Shown here: positions 12,766-25,100 of the stretch, piece by piece
Numbering within the stretch: the stretch's first letter is position 1
How the letters are laid out: every line of letters begins with the position of its first letter
Translations under genes and position numbers: made by a program
The notes under the pieces: generated by a model
The model's database searches: none
Told to the model about the DNA's origin: nothing
The model's input: the letters and a program-made list of their open reading frames with translations, nothing else
From: Stomorhina lunata
Lineage: Eukaryota > Arthropoda > Insecta > Diptera > Rhiniidae
Length of the DNA: 64,000 nucleotides
NCBI GenBank assembly: GCA_933228675.1
Contig: OW121742.1
Span: 124,721,983 to 124,785,982 of the forward strand
Direction: 5' to 3'

Positions 12766-14879
12766 CTTATAGTAAAAAATAGGTTTTTTTAAAAAAAATT
12801 CGATATTTGTTTTTCATTGTTTAACATTTCAATTTAATCCTTTAATTTTCTAGGACTTATTCAATAAAAGCCCTAAAATTTCCCTAGAGCGTATGATTGA
12901 TATTAATTATTGGGTAATTCAGTAAAAGCCTTATAACTTTTGAACTACATAAATTTTTGTTATAAATTAAACTAAATTTAAACCTCAAAGAACCATCAAA
13001 TATCTAAATTTATAAACACTTAAGTAAACATTAACCATTCATCAGCGGTAGCACAAAATTTATTAAGTTTATGCCTAAAAACTACTTAATTTTATTGCGC
13101 AAAAAGTCTGTACCATTGAAAACCTCACAATTTAAGCATTCGTTATTTATTTTATAAAATGTTAAGTACTTTTGAGTAATTGCAATGTTGCACTCAGTAA
13201 ATTGTGGTATTTTTTCATGAAATTTTACAGTCATTTGGCCTTTTTTTACAAAACCAAACTTTTTGGTCTTATGCTATTTTCGAAAGTTTTTGGTCAAGTG
13301 TCACACATTTTTGTGAAATGTAAGTGACATCTAACTCTCCCTATTTGACTGTTAAGCGAAATACTTCACATATAATCAATGTCCAGCCATAAAATGAAAA
13401 TTTGTATGTATATGTCAATGTGAATGTAAAAATATGTATAAATACTATTTAAATCTGTTGGTAACTCTTTAAGCTTGTTTAAGAGTATTATGTTGTCCAC
13501 TTTATCCTTTATGTTGCAGCTACATTGTCAATATTGTTCAAATAAATGTTGTTTACGGCAGTTGGTTGGGTAAAAAAAATGTTTGAGTGAAATCAGTTTT
13601 TGTTTAAATTTTTGTATTTTTCATTATTTCTAGCAAAAATAACGCAAAAAACATATTTACATTCATTGCAAAACCCAACACATTGTTAAAGTTTATAGGA
13701 TTTTAGCGATTTATTTTAAGGGATTTGTTGGCCAATACTTTTTATTATATTTTTCTCTACAAAACCCAGGAAAAAAAAACGTTGTTCAATGCTTTCAAAA
13801 CCATCGCCTGAAAATGGTTTAATATGTTTAAACATGTTAAAATAAATGTATAGTATTTATTATAAAATATTGGCCAGGATCTAGCCAGGATTTAACTAAG
13901 TTGACAAAAAAAAGTCACAAAACCTTGTTCAATATTTTTACACGGTATTAATTGTTTATTTCACTGACTGTAAAAATGCGTTTCACATTGTAGCAGTTTT
14001 TTCACTAAAAAGGGAAAAAATTAAATCAGTTTTTGTATTTTTCCAATTTTTTTACAACCACTATGACGGTTGTAATTTTTGTTGTTAAACTATTTTTACA
14101 TAAATGTCTAGGGGAGTTTTTCAGGAATTACAATTTCTACAGAAGGATCATACAACAATTAAAAAGTTTGTAACACAAAAAAAATTTTATTTTTTAGAAA
14201 GTTTTATGCTGAATATGTATAGTAGAAACATAAGCTCTTGAAGTCTTCTATGTCTGAGCCAAATTTCATGTCAATGTCTTTACTTTTTTAGGAATTATTC
14301 CTAAAAAACACTAAAAATTCCCTAGAGCGTATGATTGATATTAATTAATAAGTTATTTGATAGAAACTCGTATATCTTTTGAACCATTAAAAAATTTGTT
14401 CCATAAAAATTTAAGTTCTAAACTTCAAGGATCTGGCAGTAAAAGATACTTATTCAAGCATAAAAAACATTTAAGAGTACAGTTACAGCTTAACTATAAT
14501 CCTCGCTTCCTTTATAGATTCATAGGGTGCCTTAAAGTCTCTGCTACTTTATCTCTATACCTCTTGTCCAATTTTCATGTTTATTTAATTTATTTGTATG
14601 TTTTTCTTTACTCTTTTTTTGGGTTCATTTTGACGTCAAAAACAATTTCGTTTGCTAAATACTAAACAAATATGTATGTAAAAAAAAGTATTTGGTTGGA
14701 AATAAAAGTTTAAAATTTTTTTAACGCGTTTTTGTTTTTGGCTGAACATTTATTCGACTTTTTTGAACAAATTCAAATACTACTGAGACTGCAGAAAAAA
14801 AAAACAATAAACAAAATAAATAAATAAAACTATTTAGAGACATTTGAGGAGGGGAGATAACCAAGTAATCGAAGTGTGT
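12766..14879. other. Non-coding stretch containing a duplicated ~110-bp segment
   Basis: AT-rich, with no exon recognised. A segment near 12850-12960 is repeated at 14285-14400; both contain TTCCCTAGAGCGTATGATTG or a close match, followed by ATATTAATTA and later an ACTTTTGAAC/TCTTTTGAAC stretch. The 102-codon ORF at 14357-14665 begins inside the second copy and looks accidental. Confidence 0.55.
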
Positions 14880-17515
14880 AAAATTTCCTATAAAATAAGA
14901 AATTTTGGAAACATTTTCCAAAACAATAAGAAATTTTTTAAAAATTTCCTGAAAGAATAAGAAATTTTTGAAAATTTTCTTTAAGAAAAAGATATTTTTA
15001 AAAAATTCCCTACAAAAATAAGAAATTTTTGAACAATTTTTTTAAAATATATAAATTTTTTTTAAAATTTCCTACAAAAATAAGAAATTTTTGAAAAATT
15101 TTGTATAAGAACAATAATTTTTGAAAAATTTCCTATAAAAATGGGAAATCTTTGGTAAATTTTCCATAAAAATAAGAAATTTTTTGAAAATTTTCCTATA
15201 AAAATAGCAAATTTTTGAAAAATTTCCTATAAAAATAGGAAATTTTTGAAAAATTTCCTATAAAAATAGGAAATTTTTGAAAAATTTCCTATAAAAATAG
15301 GAAATTTTTGAAACATTTCCTATAAAAATAGGAAATTTTTGAAAAATTTCCTTTAAAAATAGGAAATCTTTGAAAAATTTCCTTTAAAAATAGGAAATTT
15401 TTGCAAAAATTTCCTATAAAAATAGGAAATTTTTGCAAAAATTGCCTATAAAAATAGAAAATTTTTGAAAAATTTCTTATAAAAATAGAAAATTTTTGAA
15501 AAATTTCTTATAAAAATAGGAAATTTTTGAAAAATTTCTTATAAAAATAGGAAATTTTTGAAAAATTTCCTATAAAAATAGGAAATTTTTGCAAAATTTC
15601 CTATAAAAATAGGAAATTTTTGCAAAATTTCCTATAAAAATAGGAAATTTTTGCAAAATTTCCTATAAAAATAGGAAATTTTTGCAAAATTTCCTATAAA
15701 AATAGGAAATTTTTGAAAAATTTCCTATAAAAATAGGAAATTTTTGAAAAATTTCCTATTTTTATAGGAAATTTTTCAAAAATTTCCTATTTTTATAAAA
15801 AATAGGAAATTTTTGAAAAATTTCCTATTTTGAAAAATTTCCTATAAAAATAGGAAATTTTTGAAAAATTTCCTATAAAAATAGGAAATTTTTGAAAAAT
15901 TTCCTATAAAAATAGGAAATTTTTGAAAAATTTCCTATAAAAATAGGAAATGTTTGAAAAATTTCCTATAAAAATAGGAAATTTTTAAAAAATTTCCTAT
16001 AAAAATAGGAAATTTTTGAAAAATTTCCTATAAAAATAGGAAATTTTTGAAAAATTTCCTATAAAAATAGGAAATTTTTGCAAAATTTCTTATAAAAATA
16101 GGAAATTTTTGAAAAATTTCCTATCAAAATAGGAAATTTTTGCAAAACTTCCTATAAAAATAAAAATATAAAAATAGAAAATTTTTTAAAAATTTCCTAT
16201 AAAAAAAGGAAATTTTTAAAAAAATTTCCTATAAAAATAAGAAATTTTTGAAAAATTTCCTATAAAAATAGAAATTTTTTTAAAAATTTCCAATAAAAAT
16301 AGGAAATTTTTGAAAAATTTCTTATAAAAATAGGAAATTTTTGAAAAATTTCCTATCAAAATAAATGATTTCCTATCAAAATAGGAAATTTTTAAAAAGA
16401 TTTCCTATAAAAATAGGAAATTTTTGAAAAAATTTCTATAGAAATAGGAAATTATAAAAATAAGAAATTTTTGAAAAATTTCCAATAAAAATAGGAAATT
16501 TTTGAAAAATTTCCTATAAAAATAGGAAATTTTTGAAAAATTTCCTATAAAAATAGGAAATTTTTGAAAAATTTCTTATAAAAATAGGAAATTTTTGAAA
16601 AATTTCCTATCAAAATAGAAAATTTTTAAAAAGATTTCCTATCAAAATAGGAAATTTTTAAAAAGATTTCCTATCAAAATTGGAAATTTTTAAAAAGATT
16701 TCCTATAAAAATAGGAAAATTTTGAAAAATTTCCTATAAAAATAGGAAAATTTTGAAAAATTTCCCATAAAAATAGGAAAATTTTGAAAATTTTCCTATA
16801 AAAATAGGAAATTTTTGAAAAATTTCCTATAAAAATAGGAAATTTTTGAAAAATTTCCTATAAAAATAGGAAATTTTTGAAAAATTTCCTATAAAAATAG
16901 GAAATTTTTGAAAAATTTCCTATAAAAATAGGAAATTTTTGAAAAATTTCCTATAAAAATAGGAAATTTTTGAAAAATTTCCTATAAAAATAGGAAATTT
17001 TTGAAAAATTTCCTATAAAAATAGGAAATTTTTGAAAAATTTTCTATAAAAATAGGAAATTTTTGAAAAATTCTCTATAACAACAGGAAATTTTTAAAAA
17101 AATACCTATAAAAATAGGAAATGTTTAAAAAATTTCCTATAAAAATAGGAAATTTTTGAAAAATTTCCTATAAAAATAGGAAATTTTTGAAAAATTTCCT
17201 ATAAAAATAGGAAATTTTTGAAAAATTTCCTATAAAAATAGGAAATGTTTGAAAAATTTCCTATAAAAATAGGAAATGTTTGAAAAATTTCCTTTAAAAA
17301 TTTCCTTTAAAAATAGGAAATTTTTGAAAAAATTCCTATAGAAATAGGAAATGTTTGAAAAATTTCCTATAAAAAAAGGAAATTTTTGAAAAATTTCCTA
17401 TAAAAATAGGAAATGTTTGAAAAATTTCCTATAAAAAAAGGAAATTTTTGAAAAATTTCCTATAAAAATAGAAAATTTTTAATATATTTCATATAAAAGA
17501 AATTTTTTTTTTTTA
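14880..17515 (+). repeat. Large family-A 31-bp array, forward, with a small inverted patch
   Basis: About 85 units, the largest and among the best conserved of the family. The unit is 31 bp with perfect ten-base inverted arms (GGAAATTTTT and AAAAATTTCC). At about 15757-15800 orientation flips (TTTTTATAGG, TTTTTCAAAAA) and then returns, leaving a short inverted patch. The array lies 1.4 kb upstream of exon 18951-19128, probably in the preceding intron. Confidence 0.95.
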
Positions 17516-18950
17516 ATTTAGTTGTAATGTAAAGAATGTTGCTGATGGTTGGTCAATTGGATTAGTTGTTAGTTTGTCTGTCTATCGGTCTCTCCATTTG
17601 TTGAAATATTACATATCTAAGTAGAGATGCACGTTTGGCTTTAGCTTGAAATCTTCAAATGCTTCGCAAGTTTCAACTAAAACGTATGTAAGTCAATGGC
17701 ACTTGGTCAACGAGTTTAACGTAAATGGTTTTTTGTTGCGTTTAGTTTTATTTAATTCTTTTTTTATGACTATTTTTTGAGCAGTATCTGCAGTATGAAA
17801 AGCGTTTATGATTTCATCTGTTTCAGTTTAAATTTTTTCTGCAGTTTTCGTTTTTTATCTGTATAAATTTATTTTATATGTACCTATATTTTTTTCAAAC
17901 TACTAAGTAGAATTTCTGTTGGTATGTTGTCGTATTGTTTTATAGTATTTTTTATATATTTTTTATTACATTTTCAAAGTTTCCATATCCATTTAAACAA
18001 TGTAGCATTTTTTCTATAACAGTCAGTAGATTTTTTTTTCTTATTTTTCGTAGTTATTTATTTATGTTCAAGTTTGTATAGCAGTTAAATCTGTATGACT
18101 AGTTAGTGTTTGTAAATCACTGGATTTTATTGGATTTATATTGTGTGAATTGTACGACTAAATGTAGTAAAGTACACATTACACATTGTCCTGTGCTTTT
18201 TTCCTTACACACACATACATTCCCTTACACTTAACACACACATTCTCGCACTGTGATCCTTTTCGGTTAAACCCCTGAGTATTTTCGTTATAGTTTTTTT
18301 TGCCAATACTAAATGCATTTGTATTTGTAATGGCTTTAGTAGGAAAGATCATGATTTATATTAATTTCAATTTGGTTTTAATACACCAACAGCATAAAAT
18401 CTACGAAAACAAATTACTGGCAAATAAATAAAATGTTTATAGATGAGACACTATTAAAACTAAAAGACTGGCTATTTGCCATAAATAAATTTAAGGGATA
18501 TTGAAATTAAATAAATAAAAAAAACGCAAATTTAACTCCATGACAAATACGAAAATTTGAAAGGATAAATTCTTCCTTTTTGAACTTATAAAATTTAACA
18601 CAATTATGTTCCTTTAATATCTAAGCCAGATTAAGGCTTATTTATTGCTTAATGTTGACAAAAAATTTAAATCTATTCCCAATTTAAATAATAAAGTTAT
18701 AGAAAAAAATCAAATTATGATTAATAATAATTATTGACTATTTGCCTCGAAAATTAAATAAAAACAAAACCTATAATGATTTTTAATAAAGCGAAAATAT
18801 TGAAAAATTAAAAAGGCCTTAAAGTTCCCTTAAAGCTAATCACATTATAAACTTTAACAGAAGAAATATTTCTAAAAATTTCACAAACTTAAATTTTCTA
18901 TTTAAATATTAAATTTTCCCTTCATATTTCTATCTTTTTCTCTTTTTTAG
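17516..18950. other. Non-coding DNA upstream of the first visible exon
   Basis: AT-rich, no further exon recognised. The last ~20 bases (TTTCTATCTTTTTCTCTTTTTTAG, shown only as a pyrimidine-rich tract ending in AG at 18949-18950) form a strong splice acceptor, so this is the 3' end of an intron whose start is not seen. Confidence 0.6.
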
Positions 18951-19128
18951 GAGCTAACAACCAACGATACATCAATTGATTTGTTGAATTTAGAACCACA
19001 TGCCTTGTATCGCATCATGGTATTGACACGCGGTAAATTTGGTACATCATTGCCATCATCCATGTTATTGATCAATACAACTGAAATTAACAACAGCACT
19101 TCCAGCGATGGCTATAATAACGAAAAAG
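18951..19128 (+). CDS. Exon: C-terminal half of an FN3 domain
   Basis: It follows a pyrimidine-rich acceptor and ends at AAAAAG|GTAAAT in phase 1. It encodes a sequence including NLEPHALYRIMVLTRGKFG, which matches the FN3 E-strand to F-strand pattern (L-x-P-x-x-x-Y-x-x-x-V), then a Thr/Ser/Asn-rich linker with NTT and NST glycosylation sequons. Codon use and GC content rise clearly above the flanks. The N-terminal half of the domain must lie in an exon upstream that I could not find. The exon sits between family-A arrays of opposite orientation (14880-17515 and 19410-20860). Confidence 0.88.
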
Positions 19129-22100
19129 GTAAATTTGAAATTAAAAACATGAAGAAAAAAATATTTATTTGGTTTTATGTTCAAAATCACACAATCATGC
19201 CGCGAAATTTGTTAGGTCGCGTAAAAATTGCCTTAAAAATAAAAATGAACAACGTGAGCTGGCAGCGCCAAAAATAAAAAAAAAAAACAATAATGTCTAA
19301 AAATATTGACAAATTGTTAATTACAAGTCAATAGCAACCGAAATTACGAAAATAACAAATAATGGTCAAGTGTAATGGGGTAAGAGGGAAATAAAAGGGC
19401 CTCTAATGAAAAAAAAATCCTATAAAAATAGGAAATTTTTGAAAAATATCCTATAATTTTGCAAAAAATTTCCTATTTTTACAGGAAATTTTTCAAAAAT
19501 TTCCTATTTTTATAGGAAATTTTTCAAAAATTTCCTATTTTTATAGGAAATTTTTTCAAAAATTTCCTATTTTTATAGGAAATTTTTCAAAAATTTCCTA
19601 TTTTTATAGGAAATTTTTCAAAAATTTCCTATTTTTATAGGAAATTTTTCAAAAATTTCCTATTTTTATAGGAAATTTTTCAAAAATTTCCTATTTTTAT
19701 AGGAAATTTTTCAAAAATTTCCTATTTTTATAGGAAATTTTTCAAAAATTTCCTATTTTTATAGGAAATTTTTCAAAAATTTCCTATTTTTATAGGAAAT
19801 TTTTCAAAAATTTCCTATTTTTATAGGAAATTTTTCAAAAATTTCCTATTTTTATAGGAAATTTTTCAAAAATTTCCTATTTTTATAGGAAATTTTTCAA
19901 AAATTTCCTATTTTTATAGGAAATTTTTCAAAAATTTCCTATTTTTATAGGAAATTTTTCAAAAATTTCCTATTTTTATAGGAAATTTTTCAAAAATTTC
20001 CTATTTTTATAGGAAATTTTTCAAAAATTTCCTATTTTTATAGGAAATTTTTCAAAAATTTCCTATTTTTATAGGAAATTTTTCAAAAATTTCCTATTTT
20101 TATAGGAAATTTTTCAAAAATTTCCTATTTTTATAGGAAATTTTTCAAAAAATTCCTATTTTTATAGGAAATTTTTCAAAAATTTCCTATTTTTATAGGA
20201 AATTTTTCAAAAATTTCCTATTTTTATAGGAAAATTTTCAAAAATTTCCTATTTTTATAGGAAATTTTTCAAAAATTTCTTATTTTTATAGGAAATTTTT
20301 CAAAAATTTCCTATTTTTATAGGAAATTTTTCAAAAATTTCCTATTTTTATAGGAAATTTTTCAAAAATTTCCTATTTTTATAGGAAATTTTTCAAAAAT
20401 TTCCTATTTTTATAGGAAATTCTTCAAAAATTTCCTATTTTTATAGGAAATTTTTCAAAAATTTCCTATTTTTATAGGAAATTTTTCAAAAATTTCCAAT
20501 TTTTATAGGAAATTTTTCAAAAATTTCCTATTTTTATAGGAAATTTTTCAAAAATTTCTTATTTTTAAAGGAAATTTTTCAAAAATTTCCTATGTTTATA
20601 GGAAATTTTTCAAAAATTTCCTATTTTTATAGGAAATTTTTCAAAAATTTAATTTTTTATTGGAATTTTTTGCAAAACTTTCCTATTTTTATAGAAATTT
20701 TATCAAAAATTTTCAATTTTATAGGAAATTTTTCAAAAATTTCCTATTTTTATAGGAAATTTTTCAAAAATTTCCTATTTTTATAGGAAATTTTTCCAAA
20801 ATTTTCTATAAAAATAGAAATTAAAAAAAAATCCTATAAAACTGAGAAATTTTTAGAAAAGTAAAATGTGGACATAATTTCGTTAGCATTTTTGTATTCA
20901 TTCAAATTTTCATCTATTTCATCCTATTTTCTATAAACATTCAATAATACTTTTTGATGTTGGTACAAAATTATTTTTGTTAAGGACATGTCTCTCTGCT
21001 TTTCTCTGTTCCTGACATGTCTATTTAATATGTATGAGTTCAACGTCAAAATCGTCATCGTCATGAGGCATCGCTTGTCACAAACCGACACAGAAAAACA
21101 TTTGTATTTTTATTTTTGTAATTTACCCAAACTTTTCCCTATTCGATCAACCATTAACATTTTATGGTTGACGGTTGACTAATTTGTTCAATAATTTCTG
21201 TCCTCATTGCCATTGTTATTTTTTTCCCTTTTGCAATTAATGTTATTTGATTATAATTCAATCTATAAATTGTTTGTTATTTATATTTTCAGTTGATCAG
21301 CAGAGTCGAACACATATTTATGGAGCTCCCTCGCCACCACATTCCCTGGCCATAATTGCTCACAGTGCCACTTGGATGCAGTTGACATGGCAGCCACCAG
21401 AATATTCACATCCTCACGAGAAAATAACTTACAGGTGGGTTTTGAAGGACAGACAAACAATTGTTATCTGTTATTGATTTAAAGCCTTATTGTTGTTTTT
21501 TGTGATTAAGCAGATAGTAGAAATTTTCGTTCATTTTCCATTTAATTATGAAAAATTTTGAGGTGGTTTTATTTTTCCTGTTAAAAGTATCCTTCGCTTT
21601 ACCACCCACATTGTCTCTAGACTACTCAAATGTCACTTAGTCCATTGCCGTTCTCGTTAAAGTCCTGGTCATGATTGTGTGTGTGTCTGTGTATTTGTGT
21701 TTTTGCAGTTTATTCCTGGTGGGACTAAGATTTTGTTGTCATGGTTTTTCATCAGTTGTTAAGTGTTGCTGTTGGATGTTGCTGCTGCTGTTGAATGATG
21801 CCCCTGAGCATAAATGTTGAATTTCTGTTGAATTTTGTGTTCGGAGCAAAGAGTTTTAGGTTGGGGGGAAAAAACAAAAGTTCGTACTTGTAGTCTAGGA
21901 GCCAAATACTAGGAAGTGAAATTTGATAAACATTTTTCGAGTTTTTTATTTTTCATTCTGTTGCATTGCAAGTTTAAATACAAGTCAAACTGTTAATTAC
22001 TAAAGTTCAAATGATTCTGTCAGTGTATAGTTGTATGTATCAACTTTCGATGAGTTGGTTTGAGAAAAATACGAAATCAAATAAACAATGAAAATTTAAT

Positions 22101-25100
22101 TGAACAGTTTAAAAGGAATGCGATATTGGCATCAACTCATGGAAGGACTAAGGAAGGAAACAACGTTTTTAGCCTCTGGTTGCAGTTATTGAGTCATTTT
22201 TACAGATATAGACTAAGACATAGACTATGACACTGACTAAGACATAAACTAAGACATAGACTAAGACATAAACATAGACATAGACTAAGACATAGACTAA
22301 GACATAGACTAAGACATAGACTAAGACATAGACTAAGACATAGACTAAGACATAGACTAAGACATAGACTAAGACATAGACTAAGACATAGACTAAGACA
22401 TAGACTAAGACATAGACTAAGACATAGACTAAGACATAGACTAAGACATAGACTAAGACATAGACTAAGACATAGACTAAGACATAGACTAAGACATAGA
22501 CTAAGACATAGACTAAGACATAGACTAAGACATAGACTAAGACATAGACTAAGACATAGACTAAGACATATACTAAGACATAGACTAAGACATAGACTAA
22601 GACATAGACTAAGACATAGACTAAGACATATACTAAGACATATACTAAGACATAGACTAAGACATAGACTATGACATAGACTAAGACATAGACTAAGACA
22701 TAGACTAAGACATAGACTAAGACTAGACTAAGACATAGACTATGACATAGACTATGACATAGACTAAGACATAGACTAAGACATAGACTAAGACATAGAG
22801 TAAGACATAGACTAAGACATAGACTAAGACATAGACTAAGACATAGACTAAGACATAGACTAAGACATAGACTAAGACATAGACTAATGCATTAAACACA
22901 TAGACAACAGCAGGCTACACGAACACCGACTACAAAAGTCGTTGGCTGCACTCGTCGCCTCGTAGTCAGCTACTTAATTATTTTGGGGACGTCAGATACA
23001 TTTAAGACGGCAGCTACATTTCGAAACACCTGTTTATGAGTGGTGCCAATATCGCGTTTATAAGACGTTTATAACAATTTCAATTTTGATAAAAACGACA
23101 TAAATTCATTTTATTAATTAATCTCCGAAATCAACGGTTTTCCTGTACCTGATAGTATGTCTATATCAAAAAAAAAAAAAAAAAAAAATTATAGAAAGAT
23201 TTTGGTGTGATCTCTTATAGTTTAAGAGTTATGCGCTTTTTAAATTTCAAGAATAATACGGTATAACTTTAGAAGTTTATATCCAGTATTAACTTTTTTT
23301 GTATCAAACAAAAGCTACTGAAAATATCTTTTATATTCTTATATATTCTATATAATATTTTTTATAATGGATTAAGAGCTATAATATACTATAAACATAT
23401 TTCTGCAACCGACTTTTTTTTATAAAAATTCGTATATCTTAAAACAATATAGATATAAGTATGCTCTTTTACATAATGAATTTTATAAAGGACATACTGG
23501 GCTTTTATATAACATGAACTACGTAGCTCTAGCACACGTAGCGTGTGAGTTAGACAGTTTGAAAAATAACTTTTTAAAATTTTACTTATATTGAGTTAGA
23601 GTAAATAAAAATTTTTATATAATATTTTATAAGATATTATTATATACATTAAATATATAAATATTTGATAAGTATGTAAATTGTTTACATAAATTCTCCC
23701 CATTGTATTTATGGTAAATAAAGTCAAGTGGTTTAAATCCCTCATTTATTTCAATATTATGTGGTGTTGACAGCACTAAATCTTTTATTGTCGCCAACAA
23801 AAATAGAAAATAGTTTAATTTTGGCTACAGCTACAACGGTGGTCGGTTGTCGTGTAGCTGTGTCGACTCTAAAAAATTTATTTCTATTTGAATGCATGTA
23901 TTCTAATTTTGACAGGTTGTAGCCCGTAGCCTGCTGTTGTCTATGTGTTTAATGCATAAGACATAGACTAAGACATAGACTAAGACATAGACTAAGACAT
24001 AGACTAAGACATAGACTAAGACATAGACTAAGACATAGACTAAGACATAGACTAAGACATAGACTAAGACATAGACTAAGACATAGACTAAGACATAGAC
24101 TAAGACATAGACTAAGACATAGACTAAGACATAGACTAAGACATAGACTAAGACATAGACTAAGACATAGACTAAGACATAGACTAAGACATAGACTAAG
24201 ACATAGACTAAGACATAGACTAAGACATAGACTAAGACATAGACTAAGACATAGACTAAGACATAGACTAAGACATAGACTAAGACATAGACTAAGACAT
24301 AGACTAAGACATAGACTAAGACATAGACTAAGACATAGACTAAGACATAGACTAAGACATAGACTAAGACATAGACTAAGACATAGACTAAGACATAGAC
24401 TAAGACATAGACTAAGACATAGACTAAGACATAGACTAAGACATAGACTAAGACATAGACTAAGACATAGACTAAGACATAGACTAAGACATAGACTAAG
24501 ACATAGACTAAGACATAGACTAAGACATAGACTAAGACATAGACTAAGACATAGACTAAGACATAGACTAAGACATAGACTAAGACATAGACTAAGACAT
24601 AGACTAAGACATAGACTAAGACATAGACTAAGACATAGACTAAGACATAGACTAAGACATAGACTAAGACATAGACTAAGACATAGACTAAGACATAGAC
24701 TAAGACATAGACTAAGACATAGACTAAGACATAGACTAAGACATAGACTAAGACATAGACTAAGACATAGACTAAGACATAGACTAAGACATAGACTAAG
24801 ACATAGACTAAGACATAGACTAAGACATAGACTAAGACATAGACTAAGACATAGACTAAGACATAGACTAAGACATAGACTAAGACATAGACTAAGACAT
24901 AGACTAAGACATAGACTAAGACATAGACTAAGACATAGACTAAGACATAGACATAGACTAAGACATAGACTAAGACATAGACTAAGACATAGACTAAGAC
25001 ATAGACTAAGACATAGACTAAGACATAGACTAAGACATAGACTAAGACATAGACTAAGACATAGACTAAGACATAGACTAAGACATAGACTAAGACATAG

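Noticed and set aside
14880..17515. CRISPR-like array (regular palindromic repeats)
   Set aside because: There are no unique spacers: the whole 31-bp unit repeats head to tail, and the genome is eukaryotic.
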